From Pogostemon cablin (taxonomy: Eukaryota; Streptophyta; Magnoliopsida; Lamiales; Lamiaceae), in contig CM043009.1 in the NCBI GenBank assembly GCA_023678885.1, positions 14,377,117-14,441,116 of the forward strand: 64,000 nt of DNA, in the 5' to 3' direction. The notes under the pieces were generated by a model that did no database searches, was not told where the DNA came from, and saw only the letters and a list, made by a program, of their open reading frames with translations. The position numbers were made by a program, and so were the translations under genes. Shown in pieces: positions 1 through 10,221 of this stretch; position 1 is the stretch's first letter; every line of letters begins with the position of its first letter.

Positions 1-11
1 AGATTGGTGAA

Positions 12-641
12 TTGCAAAACAATGCTGGTATGGAAGGTATTGAAGCACTGGCCATAACATTATCAGATGTATTTGTTGAGTGGATACTGGATTCAGGATG
101 TACATTCCATATGACACCTATGAAGCATTGGTTTGAAGAATTCAAGCATCAAGAAGAAGGATCCGTTCTGTTAGGTAATGATCATTCTTGTGAGATAAAG
201 GGAGTGAGATCCATCAGACTACTCATGTTTGATAGAGTTCAGAGGCTTCTTATGAATGTAAGGTATGTTCTTGGATTAAAAAGAAACCTCATCTCCCTTG
301 GAATGCTTGATTCTCAAGGGTGTGATTCAAATCTAAGGAGGGGAGTTCTCACAGTGACTAAGGATGATAAGATAGTCATGAAGGGAACTAGGAGATCTAA
401 TTTGTATTTCTTGGATGGGAGTGTTGTTATAGGACAGATACACAACACTGATCAGCATGATGATGCCAAGCTATGACATGGCAGGTTGGGACATGTTAGT
501 GAAAGAGGAATGCAAGAATTGGCTAAACAATAGCTGATCAAGTTCAGTGTAAATGATCAGATCAGACAGTGTGAGCATTGCATTCTTGGTAAGTCCAAGA
601 GACTCAAGTTAGGTGAATCAGAACATACAACCAATGCAAGA
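12..641 (+). pseudogene. Copia-A protease and GAG-pre-integrase remnant
   Basis: The translation carries the retroviral-type aspartic protease motif LDSGCTFHM (catalytic Asp in D-S-G), then the conserved run ending in LKRNLISLG typical of copia polyproteins. The reading frame stops at 473, where a conserved Trp codon has become TGA just before the HGRLGH motif of GAG-pre-integrase. A second stop (TAG) follows at about 531. The CxxC of the integrase zinc finger (CEHCILGK) is still readable before 640. The frame is open to the left edge of the window, so the gag part is missing only because the window starts here. Confidence 0.88.
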
Positions 642-1496
642 ATGGACTATGTTCATTCAGACATCTGGGGGCCTTCAAAGACAATAACCAGAGGTGGAGG
701 AAGATGCATCATGACCATAATTGATGATTATTCAAGGAAGCTATGGATTTATGTTCTGAAAACTAAGGATGAAGTATTCTCTACATTCAAGATTTGGCTG
801 ACAGAAACTAAGAATAACACAGGAAGTAGTTTGAAGTACTTGAGGACAGACAATGGACTGGAATTTGTATCTGAAGAATTTAATTCATACTGCAAGGAAA
901 GGGGGATAAAGAGACACAAAACTGTCCCTGGAACTCCTCAACAAAATGACATTGCAGAGAGGATGAATCAGACATTACTTCAAAGGATCAGATGCATGTT
1001 AAGCAGTACAGGCTTAAGTAAGATGTTTTGGGGAGAATTAGCTACAACTGCAGCTTATCTGATCAACTTATGTCCTGCTACAGCTTTGAATTTCAAAACT
1101 CCAGAAGAAGTCTGGTCAGGTAAGGCCCCTAGCTACTCACACCTTAGAGTTATAGGCTGTCAGGCTTATGCTCATGTGAAACAGGATAAGTTGGAACCTA
1201 GAGCACTCAAATGTGTTATGATTGGTTATCCTAAGGGAGTAAAGGGGTATAAACTATGGTGTTATGATGAAAACAGACTCATGGTTAGCAGAGATGTTGT
1301 TTTTATTGAAAACAAGATGCCACTGATCAAGGATGATCAGAGCAGACAATCTGAGCTTGAGGTGGAGCCTCAAAACTTGGTCAAATCAGGTGAAAGTAAA
1401 GAAACTCTACTGGCAAAAGCACAGATTAAGTATCAAGGGTTAAAGAACAACCTAATACTTATCAACTTGCAAGGGATAGGCAGAAAAGGACAATAG
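642..1496 (+). pseudogene. Copia-A integrase core remnant
   Basis: This is the rve integrase core. The first catalytic Asp is in VHSDIWG, the second in RTDNG and the Glu in the PQQNDIAER segment, where the usual Gly after Asn is Asp. The IDDYSRKLWIY stretch and the C-terminal AYAHVKQDKLEPRA and VMIGYPKGVKGYKLW motifs match the copia family and Copia-B. The frame ends at 1496 and continues in another frame with the variable linker before the reverse transcriptase. All three catalytic residues are kept, but the polyprotein is broken on both sides. Confidence 0.88.
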
Positions 1497-2483
1497 TGCC
1501 ACCTGCAAGGTATGTACAAGCTGATATAGTATCATTTGCACTATATACAACAATTGAAGTTGAAGCTTATGAACCTAGAAACTACACTGAAGCATTGGCT
1601 AGTCAAGACAGTAATAAGTGGCTCATAGCCATGGAAGTAGAATTGTTGTCTCTAAACAAGAATGGGCATGGAGAATAGTTGACAAGCCAAAGTTTCAGAA
1701 GCTAGTTGAATGTAAGTGGATTTTCAAGAGAAAACCAGCACTTGTAGCTGAAGGTGGAGTCAGATATAAAGTTAGACTAGTAGCTAGGGGTTTTTCACAG
1801 AAGGAAGGGTGGATTACAATGAGATCTTCTCACCTGTGGTTAAACATTGTTCAATCAGAATATTACTAGCACTAGTGGCTCAATATGATCTTAAGCTTCA
1901 TCAGATGGATGTTACTACTGCATTTCTACATGGGAAGTTGGAAGAAAGTATCTACATGAAGATACCAGAGGGTGTTACAGTTGAGAGGGCTGATACAAAG
2001 GCTTGTTTACTACTCAAGTCTCTGTATGGACTTAAACAAAGTCCAAGACAGTGGTACTTGAGATTTGATGAATATATAGTTGATAATGGATTTCAGAGAA
2101 GACTTTATGACAGTTGTGTATACATCAAGAAGGATCTTGGTGAAACTAAGATGATCTTGGGAATGAAAATAAGCAGAGACAGATCAGCTGGAATACTTGT
2201 GTTGAAACAACAATCTTATCTTGTTAAAGTACTCAAAAGATACAACATGGATCAGTGCAAGTCTGTTACAACGCCTGTCAAGCAAGGATTGAGTCTATCT
2301 CTACTTAATGGAGCTAAATCAGACAGAAAAGTAGCTGAAATGAGCAGGATTCCATATGCAAGTTCAGTGGGCAGTCTTATGTATGCTATGGTGTGTATTG
2401 GGCCTGATCTTGCTTATGTAATAAGCTTGATCAGTAGATTCTTAAGTTGTCCAGGGAAGCAGTATTGGGAAGCAGTCAAATGA
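1497..2483 (+). pseudogene. Copia-A reverse transcriptase remnant lacking the YVDD box
   Basis: The RVT_2 domain of copia is spread over three frames: the EAYEPRNYTEA linker, the CKWIFKRK and VARGFSQKEG motifs, then IFSPVVKHCSIR, LHQMDVTTAFLHG and LYGLKQSPRQWY. After DSCVYIKK (about 2130) the text jumps directly to DLGETKMILGMKI. In Copia-B the same two blocks are separated by roughly 45 residues that include YVDDILIA, so the catalytic Asp pair has been deleted here. The frame ends at about 2481, where the conserved Trp of the EAVKW motif is TGA. The product would be catalytically dead. Confidence 0.9.
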
Positions 2484-3056
2484 GCATTGAGATATGTCAA
2501 AGGGACTGAGCAAACTGGATTGAAGTTTCAGAAAAGGAAAGCAAAATTAGAGGTTGTCATTGGATATGTTGATGCTGATTTTGCAGCAAACTTAGATTCT
2601 AGAAAGTCTCTTGCAGGGTATATGTTTAATTTGTATGGTACATCAGTGAGCTGGAAGGCAAGCCATCAGTCTGTAGTGGCATTATCAACTACAGAAGCTG
2701 AGTTCATTGCCTTAACAGAAGCAATTAAAGAAGGAGTATGGCTTGTTGGTTTGTTGAAGGAGTTGGGGGAATATCAGGATACAGTTGTGGTGTATTGTGA
2801 CAATTAAAGTGCAATACACTTAGCTAAGCATCAGGGATATCATGAAAGGACCAAACATATTGATGTCAAGCTATACTTAGGGGTGTCAATTTTACCCGCG
2901 GGTTTGGGTACCCGGCGGGTAATACCCGATCGGGTAAGGGTAGGGTAGAGTATAATCGGGTATCGGGTAGGGTATTACCCGTATCCATTTAAAATGTTAA
3001 GGGTAGGGGTAGGGTATGGTTTTTATAAAATATCCGATTACCCTACCCGTTTACCC

Positions 3057-3098
<42 letters not shown>

Positions 3099-3868
3099 CT
3101 TTATACTTATTATTATTATTATGATAGTTATTAAAATATGTCCTTTAATATTTATATATGTATTTTTTTTAGGATGAATCTGTTGATAATTAAATTTGAG
3201 ATTATGAAACTATGAAGATCTTTGTTACATTTGAAGTTATCAAATCTGTATAAACTTGAAGCCATGCAACAGTTGAAGATGATTTTATAAACATTGCTTG
3301 ATTAGTTTGATTAGTTTTTATCGTGCTACATGGGTTTTTTTAATGCTATTAGTATAACTTGAAGCCTTATTTTGTATTTTGATTCATGATTCTTGTGTAG
3401 TTAAGAGTGATGATTTATTTATATGTTGGACATTTGTATTTATTTGAGGCGAATAAGATAAAGAGAAATATCGGCATCATAGGGATAAATGAGAATAGTA
3501 AGATAATTAGGGTGGTGATTTTAAAATAGGTGGATATCCGTTTACCCGGTGGATATCCGTTTATCCGATGGATAATACCCGTACCCTACCCGATGATACA
3601 TTTGAGGGTAATAGGGTAGGGTATGGATGAAGGAAATAGATATAGGGTAGGGTATGGATTTGGCATACCCGTACCATACCCTACCCATTTACACCCCTAG
3701 CTATACTTTGTAAGAGATATGGTGGAAAGTGGATTTGTTGAAGTAAGGAAAATTGATACAGCTGTAAATCCAGCTGATGGTCTCACTAAAGCATTGCTAA
3801 GAGCTAAATTTGAGCTGTGCAAGACTTTAGTTGGTATGTATGAGGACATAGAGGTTGTTGCTCCTTAA
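2484..3868 (+). pseudogene. Copia-A RNase H remnant split by a hAT MITE
   Basis: Copia RNase H is recognised by GYVDADFAANLDSRKS, the SVVALSTTEAEFIAL block and the YCDN motif near 2795. A stop (TAA) follows YCDN at about 2804. The conserved tail resumes as HIDVK up to 2877 and, after the inserted MITE, as a RDMVESGFVEVRKIDTA-type sequence with NPADGLTKALLRAKFELC, ending with TAA at 3866-3868. Removing the insertion and one copy of its 8-bp duplication restores the copia reading order, which dates the MITE as younger than the retrotransposon. Confidence 0.86.
2878..3699. mobile_element. hAT-type MITE with GGGTA/TACCC arrays
   Basis: The inverted ends TAGGGGTGT and ACACCCCTA are flanked by a perfect 8-bp duplication GCTATACT (2870-2877 and 3700-3707), as expected for hAT. 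About 150 bp at each end are packed with GGGTA, GGGTAGGG and TACCC words in both orientations, with GGATATCCG repeats on the right arm. The centre is AT-rich and holds a (TA)n tract (about 3061-3095). No transposase frame is visible. It sits inside Copia-A RNase H. Confidence 0.9.
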
Positions 3869-3926
3869 AAACAGCAAAATGGGGAGAAGGGATCAACTTG
3901 AGCATGCATACATCTAAGGTGGAGAT

Positions 3927-4509
3927 TGATGACAATAGATACTTGCATGAGGGAGTTTAACAAGTGGAGTATGTTCATTGGAGTCTTGGTTATGATCATC
4001 ACGTGTTGCATGTGTGCTGGAAGCAAGAAAGATCAGTTAAAACAAGCTAACAACTAAAACGGTTGAGAACTGCCTTTTCTGGTGCAGTTGTGAGTAGGCT
4101 ATTTTATAGCAGTTTATGGGTGGTTACACAGGCTACCTAGAACCGGCTATGTGGCTGCATCTCAAGTACTAAGTGAGGGCTACCTAGTGGAGGGTCAACC
4201 GGATCAATAGGTTGAAGGGGTAGTTATATATGTGAGCTCAAAGTAGGCTGGTCACATTAGTTTTTCACAATTTTGAGTGTTGACAGTTTTGAGCTGCGTT
4301 TTTCATTCTTGGTGCATCAGATTGAATTCAATCTGTTCTTGGTTGTAAGCTCTAATCAATAATAAAGTTTTTTCTCCCCAAAGTGGATGTAGGTTATTCA
4401 TAACCGAACCACTATACATCTTTGTGCAAGCTTTACATTTCATTTCAAGTTTTATCATTTTATGTGTGTGAATTCTTGAGTGTTTGTGAGGATATTGAGT
4501 GTGTTATCA
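3927..4509 (+). repeat. Copia-A 3' LTR
   Basis: The LTR starts with TG just after the polypurine-rich AAGGTGGAGAT (3916-3926) and ends with CA near 4509. It carries the copia-type 3' segment with CCGAACCACTATA near 4405-4417, also present in the Copia-B 5' LTR at about 56033. The 3' boundary is approximate because the partner LTR lies outside the window. Confidence 0.72.
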
Positions 4510-4538
4510 CGTCAATTTTAAAAATATGGAGTATATTA

Positions 4539-4778
4539 CTCCCTTCGGCCACTTACAAGATAACCGTTTGCTGTTTGCACGTGGACAATTCTAAGGTCTT
4601 TATTTGCTTTTTGCACGTAGACTAAGGAGTATTATTATTATAGGTAAAGTGGGTAGTTTTATTAGAGAGAAGTGGTGGGTCATATTGTGTACTTTCTTTA
4701 CTAAATAGAGGAAATTGATATATTTGAAGCGGACGCCAGGAATAGTAAAATGGATATCTTATAAGTGGTCGGAGGTAG
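4539..4778. mobile_element. Stowaway-type MITE
   Basis: The ends CTCCCTTCGGCCACTTA and its near-complement TAAGTGGTCGGAGGTAG are flanked by TA on each side. At 240 bp with no coding capacity it fits the Tc1/mariner-derived Stowaway class that recurs through this window. Confidence 0.85.
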
Positions 4779-5640
4779 TATTTGGTATTATATAAATATA
4801 AATATAAATATATTTAAATATCTCATTTATAATTTTAATTATTTTATAAATATCGATATCTAATATAGTGGAAATTGAATATAACCCATTTTGTTAGAAA
4901 ATCAATGAGGTTGTGTTTTGAAATCTTTATAAACAATCATTAAAATTTTTAGGTAAATTTGACAAGCGTATGAGAGGCACCACGGTAGAGAACGTACAAA
5001 ACGGTATGAGTTGGTCTCTTATGTTCTCGATAGACAATGTGTGTAAGTGTCTAATATTTTATTTTAAAAGGTATACACTTTAATTAATAAGAGTATAATA
5101 TTTTTGTTGTAAATGACATGTACTACTTATTTTTAAAGAAAATTATTTTTTAAAAAAATAAAAGTACAATAGTTATAGTAAAGGATATACATTTAATACC
5201 AAAAAGTATATGAGGGCACTGTACCCGAAAGACACAAGTTTTAGCCAAACGCTATTACATATTAACCATCTAAAATTTAAATCCAATAAGAATATTTTGC
5301 CTTTATTTTGTATTTACACGAAGATTAAAAAAAGAGTTAGTGTATTTAGCGTGTAAATACGAAAAAATAGCATGAATAGTTTCATTTTTTATCGACTCGT
5401 ATTCTCTGTGCCATTTGTACATCATCTCCTATACCACATCGTTAAATGAACATAAAAGAGAGAAACTATATCCTAAATCTTAAATCATAGAGACAATAAT
5501 TGAATTTATTTCCCACGTGTCAATCACTTAACGTATGGCACAGAACACGATGCATGGCGGAGAAAATCTGAGCTGATTTTCTATCTTTAAAAAATAAAAA
5601 GACAGTATAACCAAGGGTCTAAATTCAGTGCCATCTGTAA
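4779..5640. other. AT-rich intergenic DNA
   Basis: I see no coding frame with recognisable content and no clear inverted-repeat ends. Short ATAAATATA runs occur near 4795-4815. Confidence 0.6.
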
Positions 5641-5743
5641 CACATCTATAAGAACAAGTGACATTTGTAACATGTCTATGAGAACAAGTGACATTTGTAA
5701 CATGTCTATGAGAACAACAGTGTAACACATCTATGAGAACGGT
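5641..5743. repeat. Tandem repeat, about 31-bp unit, upstream of the PP2-B fusion
   Basis: Three to four copies of a unit containing TGACATTTGTAACATGTCTA followed by TGAGAACAAG lie about 125 bp before the ATG at 5868. The last unit is shortened. They sit where a promoter would be expected; no function is shown. Confidence 0.85.
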
Positions 5744-5867
5744 CACCGTCCAAACGACGAAAGCATCATAATAAACCTAATTGTTTCATCTTCTTCCATC
5801 AAAATCTAGAGAAGAGAAACTAGAGAAAGAGAATCAAAATCTAGAGGGGAGATAGAGAAGAGTAGCT

Positions 5868-6143
5868 ATGTCTGTGGATGAGATTGCAATGTCGGTGTTT
5901 GCGGTGTTCCCGGAGGATTGCACTGCCAAAATTCTCTCGTTTACATCGCCCAAGGATGCTTGCAGGGCAGCTGCTCGGATTAGAACACAAGATGATTGGT
6001 TTGAAATTGAGTTGGGAGAGTTTTTCATCGGTGAGGGAGATAAATCGGAGGTTCATGTTCGAATTTGGGAAACACAACATCTTAATTGGAAACGCGGCCT
6101 TGTCGTTGAAGGGATCGAACTGCGGCCTAAAGAAGCTTCTTGA
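5868..6143 (+). pseudogene. F-box/PP2-B protein with internal deletion (91 aa)
   Basis: The first 35 residues are an F-box N-terminus of the phloem-protein-2-B type (FPEDCTAKILSFTSPKDACRA). The next residues jump straight to the C-terminal end of the PP2 lectin domain (WFEIELGEFF, then DKSEVHVR and LVVEGIELRPKEAS). A normal family member is about 290 aa; compare the copy at 33202. The second half of exon 1, exon 2 and most of exon 3 are missing, yet the join keeps frame. The family acts as the substrate receptor of SCF ubiquitin ligases that binds glycans. Here the F-box is cut short and the lectin core is gone, so I call it a deletion derivative, although it could still be translated. The 3' flank (about 6230-6310) resembles that of the copy at 17774. 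Confidence 0.85.
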
Positions 6144-6309
6144 GATACAACTTACAATGATCTTAAGTTTGTGGAGAATGGGGAAGAATAAAAACAATTT
6201 ACTTTTTTGTTATTTAGACGTTTAATGTCAAATAAAGTAAAGTTTTCACGGAACTTTGACTTAATTGAATGAGAGAAGTCGAATAAAGTTGTTGATTTTT
6301 GGTTAAGTG

Positions 6310-6753
6310 TATATATCCGGCTAGCTAGGATTTTGTGTCACTTTCGTACACTACCTATCTTCTTCTAATGGAGTTAAATTCTTCATTATAAGAAATAATG
6401 ATGTATTAGAAAAGGTGTGTGCTAAATTAATTTTTTTTGGAAAATAAAAATTTTTTAATTCTTCTCCACGTTACGGTATTTTGTATCTCTGTGTAATTCT
6501 CCTCCACGGTATTTTGCAATATTTAATACTTTTTAAAAAAATAAAGATTTTCTATTTCTATAAAAATTAATTAAGCACATACATTTCCTATTTTATTATT
6601 ATTTTCCTTAATAAAGAATTTAATATCGTTAATTGAAAAGGATTAGTGATTTTCTCTTATCCTACGTGATGACGACGATCTGAGCAGTAGAAGAGAAGAA
6701 GAAAACGGTGTACGAAAGTGACATAGGTAATCCTAGCCAAAATTCTATATATC
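6310..6753. mobile_element. Fold-back TIR element, about 440 bp
   Basis: About 50 bp of imperfect inverted repeat frame this stretch: GGCTAGCTAGGATTTTG with GTCACTTTCGTACAC on the left (6319-6351), and the complement with GTGTACGAAAGTGAC on the right (about 6709-6745). The interior is AT-rich and has two similar CTCCACG...ACGGTATTTTG words. No clear target duplication was found, so superfamily is not assigned and the ends are approximate. Confidence 0.6.
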
Positions 6754-6794
6754 TTTTATCGAAGTAATGGGAGAATGTTAACACATAGTAGTGA

Positions 6795-6945
6795 TAATCA
6801 AACTGGTAGAGAGGAGGGTGGAAAGATCTTCCAACTGAGCCTATTGCTGCAGGGTGGGGGTTCGAATCCTGTAGAAATGCCATTCAATGTCCTCTGTAAT
6901 CTGCATTCATTCTAAGAAACACACCAGAATTCAGGAAAAAAAAAA
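6795..6945 (+). mobile_element. Candidate tRNA-derived SINE
   Basis: A Pol III A-box-like TGGTAGAGAGG (about 6810) is followed about 40 bp later by a good B-box match, GGTTCGAATCC (about 6859), and the unit ends in an A-rich tract near 6936-6945. This is the layout of a plant SINE. No target duplication was confirmed and the sequence does not fold as an intact tRNA by eye. Confidence 0.45.
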
Positions 6946-7427
6946 TAATTTTTTTTTTTACTCAGTCACATTGCAAGTTCCCCAGCTACAGGTTTAGTGA
7001 TGAGCATGAGGGGCATTTTCGATAATTTCCTGGGCGCAATTCTCCCCAGAACATCGATCATGAGTTTGCAAGAAATAAGAATTATAGGCACAAATTATCG
7101 AACACCGATGCACAAACAAGCAACAAATAGTTTTACGTCTTTAGTTTTTCTAATCCTCTTAATAAGACAGATTACAGCATGCACACCATATATAATCTTA
7201 TTGCAGCAGAAAAATTAAGTAATATAGTATTCATTAGTCCCTAATACCCTCATTGTCAATACAAAATTTCCCACTGAAGCATTTGACCTAGTTGGAGGAT
7301 AAATTTAAGTTCCTTAAAACACTTCAATAATGCCTTCCAAAAACGTATGAACTCACATCAACGGTACCTACACAACGCACGTTGAACAAAAATGTTGCAA
7401 TTATTAAGATCACGAAGTAAAATAATA
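6946..7427. other. Intergenic DNA, nothing recognised
   Basis: There is a T-tract at its start and several short open frames without recognisable domains. Confidence 0.5.
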
Positions 7428-7659
7428 CTCCCTTCGTCCCACAATAAACTTCACACTTTCCATTTCCGTTCGTCCCACAATATATCAATTCCTAACTTTA
7501 AAATACATCTTAATTACAAGTTTACCACTACCACCTAACACACATAACATACTCGATATTTATTACCTAAAAATACCACATTACCTTCCAAAAGTCTATA
7601 AAATTTGTCAAAAAACAACTTTTCTTAAAGTGGTGCAAGTTATTGTGGGACGGAGAAAG
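7428..7659. mobile_element. Stowaway-type MITE
   Basis: It begins CTCCCTTCGTCCCACAATAA and ends with the near-complement TTATTGTGGGACGGAGAAAG (one mismatch per end), flanked by TA. A second internal CGTCCCACAATA word near 7471 repeats the terminal motif. Confidence 0.88.
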
Positions 7660-7669
7660 TATCAAAATA

Positions 7670-7912
7670 CTCCCTCCGTCCCCTTGATACGTATCCATTT
7701 TCCGTTTTGGTCCGTCCAATTACAAAGTATTCATTGCCCTTTTTGGATTGATGTGACCCACAACCACTACACATAGCCCCACACTCAACACTAATACAAC
7801 TACACACTACACATTAAAATATTATTTCTCTCACCTTATTATATATTAAATTATTATACTCCTTAATTCAAGTACAAAAAGTAAACGAATACCTCTCAAG
7901 GGACGGAGGGAG
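7670..7912. mobile_element. Stowaway-type MITE
   Basis: The ends CTCCCTCCGTCCCCTTGA and TCAAGGGACGGAGGGAG (near 7896-7912) are flanked by TA. The internal part (GTGACCCACA, ACTACACATTAAAAT) is shared with the copies at 14587 and 44051, marking a window-wide subfamily. Confidence 0.9.
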
Positions 7913-8771
7913 TACAAGAGTAACAACACACAATAACAAGCAAGCACCTCTACATCAATCCTAATGAATTGATAGAATCAACAAATCCATTGTGATCCCA
8001 TACCTCCAAAAGACACATGAATTCATAGTAAAGTACTAACTCGGCATCGAATTTAACAAAATGTTGGGCTTATTGAGAAGAGGAGAAGAAGAACGCCCAA
8101 ATACGCACAGGTGGAAGGCAGGGGCAGATGGAAACAAAAATCAAGTTCACAAATAACCCAAGTGGCATATACGATTAAGTGTGCGGTCAAAACATAGGAG
8201 AGATAAGGGAGTGAGGCTGCCGAAGAAAATCACAACTAGAAAGGCAATAACACTATTAAATGTCTCTGGAGCAATTTCTCATACATTTGGTGTGCAAATG
8301 GGCAATACCAGCAAGTTGAGTGATGTATGCCAGCCATTACTATTATTAAGACCGGAAGTAAGAAAAGCTACAGCGCATAATCAAAAACACGACACATCAG
8401 GGTGCACCCACAGGTGAGTTGACATTAAAAAAGAAACATGTAATTAATCGTACATTACTTGTGTAAAGAATTGTAAGAATGGTTGTTGGGCAGTTCTGTG
8501 TGGATGGCGATGAGGCACGTAGCGGATGGATGACCGGGAACCGGCGACTTACCGTGCTAAACAACTCGCTCCTGTATAGTAGACGAGACGTAGATTTGTC
8601 AAACTTTATGGAACATTTCAAGAAAGTTGACCAAGTTTCAAATCAGTCAACCGGCTGATCAAAAGTCAAAAGGATTGAAAAGTAATCCATCAATAATACT
8701 TCCTCCCTTCTTCCAAGAATTTACAGAGGAACTAAACGGAGGAGTATTAATAAATGGAGTAGTAGTTTGTA
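7913..8771. other. Intergenic DNA with short unassigned open frames
   Basis: No domain was recognised. The stretch 8180-8420 has a 78-codon open frame of ordinary composition but no family signature. A tiny TA-flanked CTTCCTCCC...GGAGGAG palindrome (about 8699-8744) may be a MITE remnant. Confidence 0.45.
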
Positions 8772-9091
8772 CTCCCTCCGTCCCGGGAAGTATTTCGCGT
8801 ATTGGTGTGCGCGGAGTTTAAGAAATTTTTGTATTTTTATGTATAAAGTAAGAAAGAGAATATATATTTTAGTTGATTTAATGAAAAATATGTGTAAAGT
8901 TATTGAGAGATGTGGAAAAGTGTGTAAAGTTTTTGGAAGATGTGAAAAAGTAAGTATTATATTGGGATATGTGAAAAAAGTGAGTATTAGTATAATGTAT
9001 TTTTTACCAAATTTAGTAAAAGTAAAGTGTGAAATACTTTGAGGGACGGATGAAAAAGGAAAGTGTGAAATACTTTGGGGGACGGAGGGAG
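8772..9091. mobile_element. Stowaway-type MITE with duplicated right end
   Basis: The ends CTCCCTCCGTCCCGGGAAGT and GGGGGACGGAGGGAG are flanked by TA. The right terminal segment (AGTGTGAAATACTTTG followed by GGGACGG) occurs twice in a row near 9026-9086, as if the end had been tandemly duplicated. The interior contains repeats of GTGAAAAAGT-like words. Confidence 0.88.
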
Positions 9092-9113
9092 TAATATTCA
9101 ATTTCATTCTCCG

Positions 9114-9386
9114 ATGTCGAAGAACTATGACAATTGGGAGAAACTTGTTGGAGCTGTGTTGAATAGGGAAGAGCTCAGGCGAATTGCAAAGTGTGACTCA
9201 CTGAGTTCCTGCGAAGAGTCATCCTGTTTTAGTTTCAACTCGGATTATAATAGATCTGTCGTTCATGAGGAACGGAGCACTCAATCCGACGGTGATGGCT
9301 CTTTTAGGGATGGATTGCTACTCGGAGTAAGACAAATCTTTATGACAAATTCTCTTGTGAGACGTTACTTCTGTGACACGTGTTAA
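9114..9386 (+). pseudogene. N-terminal fragment of an unidentified plant protein
   Basis: An ATG at 9114 opens a frame starting MSKNYDNWEKLVGAVL followed by a Ser/Cys-rich stretch (SLSSCEESSCFSF). Codon use and composition are better than in the neighbouring intergenic DNA, and the start reads like a genuine plant N-terminus. The frame then runs into the terminal repeat of the TIR element at about 9351 and stops at 9386, so only about 80 residues are native. A Stowaway MITE ends just upstream at 9091. I cannot name the family. Confidence 0.45.
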
Positions 9387-9572
9387 AGTATATCTATTAT
9401 TTAGATAAAGTATATTTAATGGTTATTAAAGTATATGCTTAATTATGTATTAAAGTATGATTTTAGTGTATTATAATATAATTTATAATTGACATACTTT
9501 AACTACAAATAAGTATACTTTATCTATAAAATAAACATACTTTAGTAATGGGTCGACCCGTCTTACAAATAT
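9351..9572. mobile_element. TIR MITE, TCTCTTGTGAGACG family
   Basis: The left end TCTCTTGTGAGACG and right end GGGTCGACCCGTCTTACAAA are complementary in part. The interior is an alternation of TTAAAGTATA and TATACTTTA words. A second copy with the same ends and interior lies at 47763-48044. Ends are approximate. Confidence 0.7.
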
Positions 9573-10221
9573 CCCGTCTGCAAAAGCTCCTGCGCCCCCG
9601 GGACACGCAATCCTCCCCTCCATATTATATTTAAATTTATGTATTGTTAGGGGTTTAAATTATAAAGGAACACGAAATTGCAAAGGAACACATATCTAAT
9701 TCCATGTGCTGGGCGCACAAGACTTGCTCATAAAATAATTTGAATCCATCTATCGGAGATGAATTTATTAAGGTTCATTTTATGTACCGCCAGATTCCAT
9801 TATCAGAAGTGTATCACAACTTCTTACTAATTTCTCCAAACACATTACTAATTTTACTGGCCTAGATTTACTAGCTTGTTGTTAAGATATCAGAAATAGT
9901 ATTGTTCCTATATGTAACTCTTCTATAGAGTTAATTAATATCCAAGCTCATTAATTTACCTATTTATCTAAATGATGGATAGCCTATACAAAACCACCCA
10001 TTTTGAAGAAAATGCTTAGCCAATTCCATACGTCTAAATAAAAAAACGTAAAAAAAAAAAAATTCTTCTTCCAATTCCTTTCTATCTTCCCATTCAATCT
10101 GCTTGGGCGTATTTAAATGATAAGTATTAAATTTTGTTTTAAAAAAATATTATACTACAATAATAATAATAATAAAATATTAAATGAAAGAAGAGGATTA
10201 GAAAAAACAAAAAGAAAAAAT
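9573..10221. other. AT-rich intergenic DNA
   Basis: No gene or repeat with clear ends was seen. An A-tract near 10050-10062 and an ATA microsatellite near 10160 are present. Confidence 0.55.

Larger units (their letters stand above)
1..4509 (+). mobile_element. Copia-A, Ty1/copia retrotransposon, 5' end outside window
   Basis: The order protease, GAG-pre-integrase, integrase, reverse transcriptase, RNase H, then polypurine tract and 3' LTR is that of Ty1/copia. The gag region and 5' LTR lie upstream of the window. The coding region is decayed, with in-frame stops near 473, 531 and 2481, frame changes near 1496, 1670 and 1805, and an internal deletion in the reverse transcriptase. A hAT MITE (2878-3699) interrupts the RNase H end. 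The same family recurs as Copia-B at 55639. I infer that this copy cannot move by itself. Confidence 0.93.
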
